From positions 310,001-374,000 of the forward strand of contig CAWKGC010000022.1 in assembly GCA_963849005.1 (NCBI GenBank): a stretch of 64,000 nt of DNA, read 5' to 3'. Of this stretch, positions 54,510 through 63,943 are shown piece by piece (the first letter of the stretch is position 1; each line of letters opens with the position of its first letter). The DNA is from CAWKGC01 sp963849005 (GTDB lineage Bacteria; Pseudomonadota; Gammaproteobacteria; Burkholderiales; Usitatibacteraceae). A program made the position numbers and the translations under genes. Below the pieces are notes generated by a model. That model did no database searches and was not told the origin of the DNA. It saw nothing but the letters and a program-made list of their open reading frames with translations.

Positions 54510-55823
54510 ATGACAACAGCAATCGCCCGGCGCGCATCGCGCCTCTGGATCGGTTTCGCCGCTTTCGTCCCCGCCCTCGCGCTTGCGCTGGCCCCGCTGC
54601 CGACCGCGAGGCCCGAGGACGTGGGAATGTCCTCGCAGAAGCTTGCCAACATCGGCACGGTGATGAACAGGGAAGTCGCGGACGGCAGCTTCCGCGGCGC
54701 GGTGGTGATGGTCGCGAGGAAGGGCAAGCTCGTCTACCACCAGGCCTTCGGCATGCAGACGCCGACGACGAAGATGTCCGAGGACTCGATCTTCCGCATC
54801 TATTCGATGACCAAGCCGCTCGTCTCGGTCGCGGCGATGATGCTCGTGGAAGACGGCAAGGTGCAGCTCACCGATCCCGTCGCGAAGTACCTCCCCGGCT
54901 GGGACAAGATGCAGGTCAGCGTGGCGAGCAAGGACGCGAGCGGCAACACGACTTACGCGATGGTCCCGGCCGACCGCCCGATGACCGTGCAGGACCTGCT
55001 GCGCCATACCTCGGGGCTCGCGTACGGCGAGATCACGCAGAACGCGCCGGTGAAGGAAGGCCTCGAGAAGGCAGGCGTGTACCGCAAGGACATGGACTAC
55101 GAAGCGCGCGGCGTTACGCCGGCGGAGCAGGTCGAGCGCATGGCCGCCGTGCCGCTCTCGCTGCAGCCGGGCACCACGTGGCAGTACAGCCTCTCCGTCG
55201 ACGCGCTCGGCCGCGTCGTCGAGGCGGCCTCGGGCATGCGCCTCGGCGACTTCCTCGAGGCACGCCTGTTCAAGCCGCTGAACATGGTCGACACGGCCTT
55301 CTGGGTTGCGCCCGGGAAGATGTCGCGCCTGGCGGAAACGATGGAGAAGGACCGCTTCGCCAACCGCGGCTTCCCGCTCATCGACGTCTCGGCCATCCCG
55401 AAGAACGATTCCGGCGGCGCGGGCGGCATTTCGACGGCGGGGGACTACCTGCGCTTTGCCCAGATGCTCCTGAACGGCGGCACGCTCGACAACAACCGCG
55501 TCCTGAGCCGCACGACGGTGCGCCTCATGACCTCCGACCATCTCGGCGGCTTCATCGCCACGCCCGTGCAGCCGGGGGAACTCCTCCTCGGCACCAAGGG
55601 CTACACGTTCGGCCTGGGCTTCGCCGTCCGCCAGGGCGACGGCGTGGCGGGCGTGGCGGGTTCCGCGGGCGAGTTCATGTGGGCGGGCTATGCCGGCACG
55701 TACTTCTGGGTCGATCCGAAGGAGCAGCTGGTCGGCGTGCTGATGACGCAGGCAGCGAGCCCGAACCGCGCCTACTTCCGCCGCATGATGAAGAACCTCG
55801 TCTACCAGGCGATCATCGACTGA
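54510..55823 (+). CDS. Beta-lactamase-fold serine hydrolase (class C type)
   Basis: 437 residues, intact. ATG at 54510 follows GGAGGAG. A signal peptide (LWIGFAAFVPALALALAPLP) precedes the catalytic domain: SxxK nucleophile IYSMTKPLVSVAAMMLVEDG near residue 98, HTSGLAYGE near 165, TTWQYSLSVDALGRVVEAAS near 225 with the YxS-type motif, and GGAGGISTAGDYLRFAQMLL. The C-terminal region ends FWVDPKEQLVGVLMTQAA. An esterase or D-aminopeptidase-like periplasmic enzyme is likely. Unlike the hydrolase at 26727, its nucleophile serine is present. Confidence 0.86.
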   Translation: MTTAIARRASRLWIGFAAFVPALALALAPLPTARPEDVGMSSQKLANIGTVMNREVADGSFRGAVVMVARKGKLVYHQAFGMQTPTTKMSEDSIFRIYSMTKPLVSVAAMMLVEDGKVQLTDPVAKYLPGWDKMQVSVASKDASGNTTYAMVPADRPMTVQDLLRHTSGLAYGEITQNAPVKEGLEKAGVYRKDMDYEARGVTPAEQVERMAAVPLSLQPGTTWQYSLSVDALGRVVEAASGMRLGDFLEARLFKPLNMVDTAFWVAPGKMSRLAETMEKDRFANRGFPLIDVSAIPKNDSGGAGGISTAGDYLRFAQMLLNGGTLDNNRVLSRTTVRLMTSDHLGGFIATPVQPGELLLGTKGYTFGLGFAVRQGDGVAGVAGSAGEFMWAGYAGTYFWVDPKEQLVGVLMTQAASPNRAYFRRMMKNLVYQAIID

Positions 55824-55845
55824 GTTTTCGTCCAGCGCGCGCGGC

Positions 55846-56670
55846 CTACTCGAAGAGCTTGTTCGCCTCCGGGTAGGGCAGCGCGTCGTTGTGGAAGCTC
55901 GCGTACGTGCCCTTCTGCAGGAGCTCCTCGGCAATGCGCCGCGCGAGCATCATCGTGGCGCGCATCGGGCCCGAGCCTTCGCTCACGCGCCTGACGCCGA
56001 GTTGCTCGAGTTCCGCGACCGGCGGGCAGCCGGGCGTGGCGAGGATGTTGAGCGGCCCGGCGATCTCCTTCACGAGCACCTTGATGGTCTCCCGATCCGT
56101 GACCAAAGGCACGAACAGGCAATCGGCGCCGGCCTCGCGGTAACGGTTGGCGCGCTCGATGCTTGCGCGCAGGCGCTCCTTCTCGTCGCCGAGCTTGAGC
56201 CAGAAGCTGTCGGTGCGCGCGTTCACGACGATGGGAACGCCCGAGTCCTTCACGGCCATGCATACCGCGCGGATCTTTGCCGCTTGCTCGTCGAGGTCGA
56301 AAAGGCGCGGGCCGTCGTCGGTGCCGTCCTCGATGTTGATGCCGACGGCGCCCATCGCAATGATCTCCTTCACCGTGGCGACGACCTGATCGGCCGTGCC
56401 ACCCAGCCCGGTGAGGATGTCCGCGGTTACGGGCGCTTTCACGGCGCCGACGATCTCGCGCGTGGCGGCGAGGATCACTTCGCGGGGAATGCGCTCGTTG
56501 TCGGGATAACCGTGGCTGAAGGCGATTCCCGCGCTGCCCGTGCCGATGGCGCGCATGCCCGCGTGCTCGAACACGCGCGCGCTCGCCGCGTCCCACGCGT
56601 TGGCGATGACGAGGATCTCGGGCCCGCGGTGGAGCGCCTGGAATATCCGCGCCTTGGCGACCTGGTCCAT
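55846..56670 (-). CDS. Isocitrate lyase/PEP mutase-superfamily enzyme
   Basis: 274 residues, intact. Family signatures: VIANAWDAASARVFEHAGMR near 22, GTGSAGIAFSHGYPDN, the metal/substrate region VTADILTGLGG near 82, GAVGINIEDGTDDGPRLFDL near 110 and IVVNARTDSFWL near 150. The KKCGH catalytic motif of isocitrate lyase is absent, so activity is more like oxaloacetate/2-methylisocitrate-type lyases or carboxyvinyl-phosphonate-like enzymes. Its start overlaps the PhyH stop by one base (TGATG), so the two are co-translated. Confidence 0.8.
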   Translation of the reverse strand: MDQVAKARIFQALHRGPEILVIANAWDAASARVFEHAGMRAIGTGSAGIAFSHGYPDNERIPREVILAATREIVGAVKAPVTADILTGLGGTADQVVATVKEIIAMGAVGINIEDGTDDGPRLFDLDEQAAKIRAVCMAVKDSGVPIVVNARTDSFWLKLGDEKERLRASIERANRYREAGADCLFVPLVTDRETIKVLVKEIAGPLNILATPGCPPVAELEQLGVRRVSEGSGPMRATMMLARRIAEELLQKGTYASFHNDALPYPEANKLFE

Positions 56671-57530
56671 CAGTCCGCCCGGTCGCGCAGGGCCTTCGGG
56701 TCGTTGTAGCTCTTCACCTCCGTGCCGCGGTAGAGGATCTGCGCGTTGCGCTCGGTGATTTTCCTGTGGAGAGCGACGAACGCCGGGTCCATGTCGCCTG
56801 CCGGCCGCGGCTCGGGCGCGAAGTGGTGGTGCTCGTCCACGCCGCGGACCAGCGTGGCGCTGTCCTCGCCCGCGACCTGCGCCACGGTGGTCGGGACGTA
56901 GCGGATCGCGAAACCGATGCGCCGGTCGCCCGAAGGGTTGGGCGGCGAGCCGTGCACGAGGCGCACGTGGTGCAGCGACATCTCCCCGGGCTTCAGCTCG
57001 ATCGTGACGGCCTGCTTCGCGTCCACCTCGACCGCGATCTCCTGGCCGCGCGTGAGCAGGTTGTCCTTTGCGAAGGTGTCGCGGTGCGGGATCTGCTCGC
57101 TCGTGTGCGTGCCGGGGATGAAGTCCATCGCGCCGTTGGACTTGTTGCTGGGCGTGAGCGCGATCCACGCGGTGACGACGTCGGGCCTGTCGAGGCCCCA
57201 GTACGTGGAGTCCTGGTGCCACGAGACGAACGCCGGCGTGTTCGCCTCCTTGATGAAGAAGTTCGTCGTCCAGCACAGCAGGTTCGGGCCGTAGAGGTCC
57301 TCGATCGCATCGACGATGCGGTCCTTGCGCACGAGGTCGCCCAGCCAGGAGAAGAGCAGGTGCGACTTGTGGCGCAGGTCCCCCTTGAGCGGCCCGCCGG
57401 CCTTGCGCTCGAACTCCTCGAGCCGGCCGCGCAGTTCCGCGGCCTCGGCCTCCGACATGACGCGGATCGGGAAGATGCACCCGTCCTTCCAGTACTGGTC
57501 GACCTGCTGCTGCGTGAGGATCCTGGGCAT
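56670..57530 (-). CDS. Phytanoyl-CoA dioxygenase (PhyH)-family Fe(II)/2-oxoglutarate oxygenase
   Basis: 286 residues, intact. The double-stranded beta-helix iron site is visible: SWHQDSTYWGLDRPDVVTAW (HxD near 105-107) and a distal His in MSLHHVRLVHGSPPNPSGDR near 175, with the 2-oxoglutarate Arg in DRRIGFAIRYVPTT. Characterised PhyH relatives hydroxylate acyl-CoAs, halogenate, or hydroxylate phosphonates. It is translationally coupled to the PEP-mutase-superfamily gene. Substrate is unproven. Confidence 0.82.
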   Translation of the reverse strand: MPRILTQQQVDQYWKDGCIFPIRVMSEAEAAELRGRLEEFERKAGGPLKGDLRHKSHLLFSWLGDLVRKDRIVDAIEDLYGPNLLCWTTNFFIKEANTPAFVSWHQDSTYWGLDRPDVVTAWIALTPSNKSNGAMDFIPGTHTSEQIPHRDTFAKDNLLTRGQEIAVEVDAKQAVTIELKPGEMSLHHVRLVHGSPPNPSGDRRIGFAIRYVPTTVAQVAGEDSATLVRGVDEHHHFAPEPRPAGDMDPAFVALHRKITERNAQILYRGTEVKSYNDPKALRDRAD

Positions 57531-57554
57531 CTCGAATCTCCTTCAGCACATTTC

Positions 57555-57620
57555 GGGGTCAGAGACTTAATACTTCGTTGCGGTGCAGCCGCAACTGAAT
57601 ATTACGTCTCTGACCCCAAT
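57555..57620. repeat. Palindromic repeat, diverged copy
   Basis: Left arm GGGGTCAGAGACTTAATACT and right arm ATATTACGTCTCTGACCCC pair with mismatches. The loop region is a separate 7-base stem GTTGCGG/CCGCAAC. It sits upstream of the PhyH start and right after the livF stop (six bases). Confidence 0.85.
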
Positions 57621-57625
57621 CACAA

Positions 57626-58330
57626 TCATGCGCCGCCCGTGATCACTTTCATCACTTCGGGCGGGTAGGTGTCGCCGGGCCTGCCGTGGTAGATGATCTC
57701 GCCGCGCTCGAGCACGTAGAGGCTGTCGGCATAGTCCGGGATGTGGTGGACGTTCGATTCCGCCATGAGCACGCCGTGGCCCAGCCGCCGGATCGAGGCG
57801 ATGCCGTCGCTGATGCTCGGGATGATCGCGGGCGACAGCCCCTCGAACGGCTCGTCGAGCAGCAGCAGTTGCGGATCGAGCGTAAGTGCCCGCGCGATGG
57901 AGACCATCTTGCGCTCGCCTCCCGAGAGCTGGTTGCCGCCGCGCTGCTCGTACTGCCTCAGCTTCGGGAAGATCTCGTAGGCGAGGTCGATGCGCGTCTT
58001 CGCATCGCGCCCCTGGGGCCGCGTCCATGTCGGCATCTCGATGTTCTCGGCCACGGTGAGGTCGCCGAACACCTGGCTCTCCTCGGGCGCGTAGCCCACG
58101 CCGAGCTGCGCGATGCGGTGCGTGGCCATGCCGACGATGGGCTGGTTCAGGAACTGCACCTCGCCGGAGACGGGCTTCAGGTAGCCCATGATCGTGCGGA
58201 AGGTCGTGGTCTTGCCGGCGCCGTTGCGCCCGACGAGGCAGACGAGCTCGCCCGCGCCCACCTCGAGCGAGATGCCGCGCAGGATGCGGCTGCCCTGGAT
58301 GTCGACGACGAGGTTGGCGATGAGGAGCAT
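57626..58330 (-). CDS. livF: Branched-chain amino acid-type ABC transporter ATP-binding protein LivF
   Basis: 234 residues, intact. Walker A VGRNGAGKTTTFRTIMGYLK near residue 34, signature NQLSGGERKMVSIARAL near 135, Walker B LLLLDEPFEGLSP near 157, H-region AESNVHHIPDYAD. The EGLSP after Walker B is typical of LivF. Start overlaps the livG stop. Last gene of the LivJ-H-M-G-F operon. Confidence 0.9.
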   Translation of the reverse strand: MLLIANLVVDIQGSRILRGISLEVGAGELVCLVGRNGAGKTTTFRTIMGYLKPVSGEVQFLNQPIVGMATHRIAQLGVGYAPEESQVFGDLTVAENIEMPTWTRPQGRDAKTRIDLAYEIFPKLRQYEQRGGNQLSGGERKMVSIARALTLDPQLLLLDEPFEGLSPAIIPSISDGIASIRRLGHGVLMAESNVHHIPDYADSLYVLERGEIIYHGRPGDTYPPEVMKVITGGA

Positions 58331-59106
58331 CAGGCGCCCTTCGCCAGCTTGCCGACCATCTTGCCGACGACGGCGGCGATGATCTCGGGATCGCTGAAGA
58401 AATCGGCCGGCGGCCGGTCGGCGAGCACCCTGCCCGCGGTGAGCGCCACGATGCGGCTGGAGTATTCCGCGACGAGGTCCATGTCGTGCTCGACCAGGAT
58501 GATCGCCTTCACGCCCGCGCGCCTCGCGGCGTCGATCACGTTGCGCATGATGCCGTGCTTGTCGGCGCTGGACACGCCGCTGGTGGGCTCGTCCAGCAGG
58601 ATCACCTCGGGCGAAAGCGCAAAGGCGCTGGCGATGTCGAGCAGCTTCTTCTCGCCCTGCGAGAGAAGCCGCGATTCGCTCCCGAGCTTGCCCTCGAGGC
58701 CGAAGATGGCCGCGACTTCGCGAACGCGATCGCGCACCGCCGCGTCGTTCCTGGCCGAGGCGAACAGGCGCAGTGCCTTGCCCGACTGCGAGACGACCGC
58801 AACGCCGATGGTGTCCGCGACCGTCATCGAGGGAAAGATGTGCACCAGCTGGAAGGCGCGCGCCATGCCGCGCTGCGCGAGCAGCACCGGGCCGATGCCG
58901 GCGATGTCCTGGCCCTTGAAGCGCACCACGCCCGCGGTCGGCTTGAGGAGCCCCGTGAGCACGTTCACGAGCGTCGTCTTGCCCGCGCCGTTGGGCCCGA
59001 CGATGGACACCAGCTCGCCCTCGGCGATCGAGAGCGACACATTGTCCAGCGCGACGAAATCGCCGTACGACTTGCCCACGCCTTCGGTCTCGATCAAGGC
59101 CGTCAT
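58330..59106 (-). CDS. livG: Branched-chain amino acid-type ABC transporter ATP-binding protein LivG
   Basis: 258 residues, intact. Walker A VGPNGAGKTTLVNVLTGLLK near residue 37, Q-loop MARAFQLVHIFPSMTVADTI, signature LLSQGEKKLLDIASAFAL near 150, Walker B VILLDEPTSGVSSADKHGI near 170 and HDMDLVAEYSSRI. It overlaps livM by four bases (ATGA) and livF by one. Confidence 0.9.
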   Translation of the reverse strand: MTALIETEGVGKSYGDFVALDNVSLSIAEGELVSIVGPNGAGKTTLVNVLTGLLKPTAGVVRFKGQDIAGIGPVLLAQRGMARAFQLVHIFPSMTVADTIGVAVVSQSGKALRLFASARNDAAVRDRVREVAAIFGLEGKLGSESRLLSQGEKKLLDIASAFALSPEVILLDEPTSGVSSADKHGIMRNVIDAARRAGVKAIILVEHDMDLVAEYSSRIVALTAGRVLADRPPADFFSDPEIIAAVVGKMVGKLAKGA

Positions 59107-60054
59107 GGCCGCCTCACCTTCGCCCACAGCGACTGCCCGATGCCCACCAGCCCGCGCGGGAAGAGCACGACGATGAGGACCAGGATCGCGCCCAGCCAGA
59201 AGCGCCAGTACTGCGTCGCTCCCATCAGCTCCGACTTGAGGAAGATGAACGTGAAGGCGCCGATGAGCGGCCCGAAGAAGTTGGCGAAGCCGCCCAGCAC
59301 CGTCATGAACACCAGCTCGCCGGAATGCGTCCAGTAGGCGAGCTCGGGGTCCGCCTGCCCGGTGTTGATGGCGAGGATCACGCCGCCCACCGCGCAGTAG
59401 AACGCGGAGATGAGGAACGCGATCAGGCGGAAGAAGCGCACGCGCACGCCGAGGTACTCGGCCTTGCGCGGGTTCTCGCGGATCGCCGTGAGGTGCAGGC
59501 CGAAGGGCGAATGCACGATGCGCCACATGACGATGCCCAGCACCACGAGCAGCGCCAGGCAGTAGTAGTAGAAAGGGCCGACGAGGAAGGCGGTCTTGTC
59601 GAGGTCCGCGAATCCCTGCCCGAGGAGCGACGGGCGCAGCACGCGGATGCCCGTGTCGCCGCCGGTGATGTCGTAGAACTTGAACAGGAACGAGTGGAAC
59701 AGCATGCCGAAGGCGAGCGTGAGGATGCCGAAGAAGATGCGCACGTAGCGCACCGAGAGCAGCGCCACGGGAATCGCCGCCACCACCGCCACCAGGCCCG
59801 GAGATCAGCACGATCAGCTCGAAGCTCTTCACGCCGAGCTTGCTCGAGAGCACCGCGGCCGCATACGCGCCGACGGCCACGAAGAGCGCGTGGCCGAACG
59901 AGAGCAGCCCCGTGTAGCCGAAGAGCAGGTTGAAGCCGAGGAGCGCGATGGCGTAGGCGAAGGCCGGCAGCACCAGCGTGACGTAGTAGGGCTGCGCATA
60001 TTTCGGCAGCGCGAGCAGCACGAGCAGCGCCGCGACGATGGCGGCGATCCTCAT
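59103..60054 (-). CDS. livM: Branched-chain amino acid-type ABC permease LivM (one frameshift)
   Basis: About 316 residues with 8-9 membrane helices. LLGFNLLFGYTGLLSFGHAL near residue 38 is the conserved LivM signature, and the coupling loop is FGLHLTAIRENPRKAEYLGV near 185. An indel near 59798 divides the protein. ATG at 60054 overlaps the corrected livH stop (ATGA). Confidence 0.87.
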
Positions 60055-60940
60055 TCGATGGGCTTTCCGTGCAGGCCCGCCGGGACGCACGATCAGCACC
60101 GCGATCACCACGAGGTAGATCGCGAGCATCTCGAGCTCGGCGTACCAGGAGATCGCCGCGGCCCGCATGAGGCCGACGATGAGGGCGCCCGACCAGCGCG
60201 CCGCGCATGCTGCCCAGCCCGCCGATGACCACCACCGCGAAAGCCTCGACCACCAGCTCCACCGGCATGTCGAGCGAGGCCGCCGCCGTGGGCACGACGA
60301 GCGCGCCGCCGACGGTGCCGAGCACGGTGCCGAGCGTGAAGACGCTGGTGTACATCCAGCGCACGTTCACGCCGAGCGCCTGGCTCATCTCGCGGTTCTC
60401 CGCCGTGGCGCGCAGGATGCGGCCGAAGCGCGTGCGCTGCAGGAAGAGCGCCGATGCCCGGCCGCGATCGCGATGCTGGCGAGGATCACCAGCACGTTGT
60501 AGGTCGGCACCTGCACCGCGCCGATCGACGAGCTTGCCGTACTCCATCGACGATGTTGCCGAGCTGCTGCGGGTTCGCGCCCCAGAAGAAGCGCAGCACG
60601 TCCTGGAACATGAGGACCAGCGCGAAGGTGAGCAGGAGCTGGAACGCCTCGTCGCGGTCGTACACGGTGCGCAGCAGCGCCTCGATCACCGGGCCGATGA
60701 CGCCCAGCAGCAGGCCGGAGAGGAGCAGCACGGGCAGGAACAGCGCCGGCGGCACGCCCGCCGCCGATCGCCCAGGTCACCGCGCTGATGCCGAAATAGG
60801 CGCCCGAGCGCGTAGAAGGAGCCGCACGCGAGGTTGACGATCTTCTGCACGCCGAACACGAGCTGCAGCCCGGCGGCAACGAGAAAAAGAACGGCGGCGT
60901 GGAAAACGCCGCCGATGAGGATGTCGAAGAAAGCCGTCAA
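60051..60940 (-). CDS. livH: Branched-chain amino acid-type ABC permease LivH (several frameshifts)
   Basis: Reads from TTG at 60940: TAFFDILIGGVFHAAVLFLV, AAGLQLVFGVQKIVNLACGS then, after indels, LLLGVIGPVIEALLRTVYDR, ILRATAENREMSQALGVNVR (coupling loop) and VVEAFAVVVIGGLGSMRGAL. Indels occur near 60770-60815, 60530, 60455, 60200 and 60080; removing the last restores the end RPGGLHGKPIE and a TGA overlapping the livM start. The TTG start directly abuts a palindromic repeat and has no visible ribosome site. Confidence 0.8.
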
Positions 60941-61018
60941 GGGTCAGACCCCGGTTTCCGTGATGGGGTCAGACCCCGGTTTCCGTCCTGCCCGGTTTGG
61001 GGTCTGACCCCGGTTTTC
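60941..61018. repeat. Second palindromic repeat family (GGGGTCAGACCCCGGTTT)
   Basis: Two direct copies of GGGTCAGACCCCGGTTTCCG (60941-60960 and 60966-60985) face one inverted copy (CCGGTTTGGGGTCTGACCCC, 60992-61011, then GGTTTTC). The unit itself contains GGGGTCAGACCCC, a palindrome. It lies in the operon between the binding-protein stop (61040) and the livH start (60940), where E. coli places REP hairpins in malE-malF. Confidence 0.88.
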
Positions 61019-61039
61019 TTACCCTGTATTTCATCGCCA

Positions 61040-62324
61040 TCACAGCTTGATGTTCGCGGTCTCGATCCACTGCCAGAAATCCGTCCCCGGCGGCTTCTGC
61101 AGCCTGTCGCGAGTACATCACGTCCAGCTTGCCCAGCGTCGGGAAGTCGTACGGGTTGTTGTGCGTGGTGAGCCCCTGGTAGAAGGTCTGCTCGGCGATG
61201 TGGTCCTTCCTCATCTGGCCGGGGCCGCCGAGGGACATCACCTTCACGCCTTCCATGGCGTTGATGATGTCTTCCTTGTCGGGCCACTGCCGTTCTTCGC
61301 CTTGTACGCGGCCTCGACGCCGGCCTTGTAGACCTCCATCGCGAAGTACGCGCGGTCGGCTTCCCAGTTCGGGTAGTCCTTGGTACTTCTCGTAGTAGTC
61401 CTTCACGAACTGCTTCTGCAGCGCGCTGCCGTCCTTGAAGTCGAAGTAGAGCGTGTTGTGGCCGAAGATCATGCCCTCGGGCGTGAAGGTCTTCTTCAGG
61501 AGCGTGTGCTGGAAGCCCGCCGCCGGGAACACGAACTTGGTGCTGCCGTCCATGAGGCCCGCGCCGTGCGCGGTGCGCATGAAGATCGGCAGGTCGGCGA
61601 AGAGGAGCGAGGAGAACACGAGGTCGGGCTTGGCGGCCTTCAGCGCGGCGACGTGGGAATTGAGGTCCGTGGTGCCGACCTTGGGCCACTGGTCGGCGAC
61701 CACCTTGTGCTCGACGTTGAACTTCTTCAGCAGCGCCTTGAAGGCCGCGAAGTTGTTGCGGCCGTAGGAGTAGTCGGGGTTGATGCCGGCGATGGTGGCG
61801 AACTTGCCCTTCCAGTACTTGATCGCCAGCAGCGAGCCCATCACCGCCTCGCACTCGTTGTCGGTGCTGCGGAAGACGTAGCGCGGGTTGGCCATCGTCT
61901 CCTTCACGCCGTCCTGCGTGGTGCCGTCCCAGAAGATCGTCAGCGCCTTCATCTCCTCGGCGACCGCGCCCATGGCGAGGCTCACGCCCGAGGACACGAT
62001 GCCCTGCACGCAATCGACCTTGTCCTGCAGCACGAGCTTGCGCAGCCGCTCGATCGAGTCCTTCGGGTTGGTCTCCTCCTCGATGATGAGCTCGACCTTG
62101 CGCCCGGCGATGCCGCCCGCGGCGTTGATCTTGTCCACCCCGAACAGCGTGCCCTTCAGCCCGCACTCGCCGATGGTGCCGGCGATGCCCGCCTTGGGCG
62201 CGATGATGCCGATCCGGATCGGCGTGTTCTGCGCGATGGCCGGAAAGCTCAGGTACGGCGAGGCCGCCGCGACAACGCCGGTGCCGCCGATCGCCTGCAA
62301 CAGTTTTCTGCGCTTGCTGTTCAT
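61040..62324 (-). CDS. ABC transporter substrate-binding protein of LivJ type with Tat-like signal (frameshifts)
   Basis: About 428 residues. The N-terminus MNSKRRKLLQAIGGTGVVAA carries a twin-arginine-type motif (RRKLL) before a cleavage region PAIAQN. The periplasmic type-1 fold follows: PIRIGIIAPKAGIAGTIGEC, GVDKINAAGGIAGRKVELII, SSGVSLAMGAVAEEMKAL, GINPDYSYGRNNFAAFKALL. Indels near 61380, 61295 and 61100 shift the last part, which ends TDFWQWIETANIKL at TGA 61040. ATG at 62324 follows AGGAGAG. The ligand could be a branched-chain amino acid, amide or aromatic acid. Confidence 0.84.
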
Positions 62325-62363
62325 GGTTTCTCTCCTTGCGTTGTGGGTGCTGCCCTTGCGTGG

Positions 62364-63026
62364 TCAAATGTCCGTCGTGCCGCGCGTGAACTTGCTCGAT
62401 GACGTCGAGAAGCTTGTCGCTCGCCTTCGCGGCGCGTTCCTCGTCGCCCGATGGCGATCGCGCGCGCGATGTCCGCGTGGAGCTTCGCCGTCAGCGGCAT
62501 GTCCGCCGACCTGCTTGTAGTGGATATACCAGAAACGCCGCGAAAGCGAATGCATGAGCCCCATGGCGAGCGCGGCGAACTCGTTGTGGGAGGCCGCGCT
62601 GCAAAGCGTGTTGAACTCGCGGTCGGTGCGCATGAAGGTGACGTCGTCGTTCGCCTTTGCGGACTTCTCGAAGTCGCTCGGCGAGCTCCCTCAGGCGCGC
62701 GCGTTCCTCGTCCGTCGCGCGGCGCGCGGCGCTCCTGGCGATGAGGCGCTCGAGCTCGCGGCGCACTTCGAGCAGCTTCAGCTGCTTGGTCAGGTTGATC
62801 TCGGAGACGATGACGCCGCGGCGCGGCAGGATGGCCACGAGGCTTTCGCGCGCAAGCCGCTGCAGCGCCTCCCGGATCGGCGTGCGGCCGATGCCGAGCG
62901 ACTGCGAAAGCTCCGCCTCGGATACCGCCGCGCCCGGCGCGAGCTTGAGGGTGACGATCATCTCCTCCAAGTCCGCATAGGCCCGGTCGGTGAGGCTGGC
63001 TACTGGTGCTTTCGCTTTTCGACCAT
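62364..63026 (-). CDS. GntR/FadR-family transcriptional regulator (frameshifted)
   Basis: Winged-helix domain SLTDRAYADLEEMIVTLKLA then EAELSQSLGIGRTPIREALQ and ESLVAILPRRGVIVSEIN; FCD effector domain with FMRADREFN-like DREFNTLCSAASHNEFAALA and LMHSLSRRFWYIHYKQVG. Indels near 62675, 62510 and 62445 break it. It ends at TGA 62364. The start is unclear: the GntR frame overlaps the panB 3' end, and the ATG at 63026 lies in the panB frame one indel away. It is 39 bases upstream of the LivJ-type gene and probably controls the transport operon (inference). Confidence 0.74.
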
Positions 63027-63879
63027 GCCGAGGAATTTTTCGTACTCCTTCTCGTCCACGCCGTAGCTGTGGTCGTCGTCGGGGAACTTGCCCGCCTTCA
63101 CTTCCCCGATGTAGTCGCGCGATGCCCTTCAGCGCGACCTCGGTCAGGTTGGCGTAGCGCTTGGTGAACTTCGGCTTGAAGTCGGTGAAGACCCCGAGCA
63201 GGTCGTAGCCGAGCAGGATCTGCCCGTCGCAGCCGACTCCCGCGCCGATGCCGATGGTCGGGATCTCAAGCTGCTTCGAGATCACCGCCGCGATCTTCGC
63301 CGGCACCGCCTCGAATTCCAGCATGAAGCATCCGGCGTCCTGGATGGCGAAGGCGTCCTCGAGGATCTTCATCGCCGAGTCCGCGGTCTTTCCCTGGATC
63401 TTGAAGCCGCCGAACATCGCGACCGTGTGCGGCGTCATGCCGATGTGCGACGCGGTGGGGATGCCGGCGCCGACCATCGCCTTGAGGATGTGCGCCTGGC
63501 TCTTGCCGCCCTGCGGCTTCACCGCGTCGCTGCCGGCCTCCTGCATGAAGCGCGTGGCGTTGGTGAGCGCGAGCTCCACCGTGCGGTAGCTCTGGTAGGG
63601 CATGCAGCCCAGCACGAAGGTGTTGGGGGCGCCGCGGCGCACTGCGGCCGCGTGCAGCGCCATCATGTCCATGGTCGCCGGGATGGTGTTGGCGTGCCCG
63701 TGGGCGATCATCGCGAGGCTGTCGCCCACCACCGCGACGTCCACCCCCGCCATTTCCGCCCAGCGCGCGGAGGTGTAATCGGGCACCGACATGTAGCACA
63801 TCTTCTCGCCCGTGCGCTTGGAGTCGAGGATGTCCTGCAGCGTGCGTTTCTTGCGGGGGGCCGGGGCGGGCTGGGACAT
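63000..63879 (-). CDS. panB: 3-methyl-2-oxobutanoate hydroxymethyltransferase PanB (one frameshift)
   Basis: First committed enzyme of pantothenate synthesis, adding a hydroxymethyl group to alpha-ketoisovalerate. Visible: VDVAVVGDSLAMIAHGHANT near residue 45 (metal-binding Asp), KPQGGKSQAHILKAMVGAGI, THIGMTPH-like SHIGMTPHTVAMFGGFKIQG near 140, MLEFEAVPAK near 190 (catalytic Glu) and IPTIGIGAGVGCDGQILLGY near 213. An indel near 63120 shifts the last ~40 residues. Restored length is about 292 residues. No panC beside it. ATG at 63879 follows AAGGAAG. A near-consensus promoter lies just upstream. Confidence 0.85.
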
Positions 63880-63913
63880 GCGGCTTCCTTGACAGGCTTT
63901 CTGATCGACATTT

Positions 63914-63943
63914 AATATATCAGCATCGCTTGATGCGTATCAA
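63914..63943 (-). promoter_or_regulatory. Sigma-70 promoter for panB
   Basis: On the minus strand: TTGATA (63943-63938), 18-base spacer, TATATT (63919-63914), each 5/6 to consensus. Transcription would start near 63907, about 28 bases before the panB ATG. Confidence 0.6.

Noticed and set aside
57626..62324. Riboswitch or attenuator in the Liv-type operon
   Set aside because: The only strong RNA structure is the repeat at 60941, which belongs to a dispersed repeat family; no leader peptide or known riboswitch core was seen.
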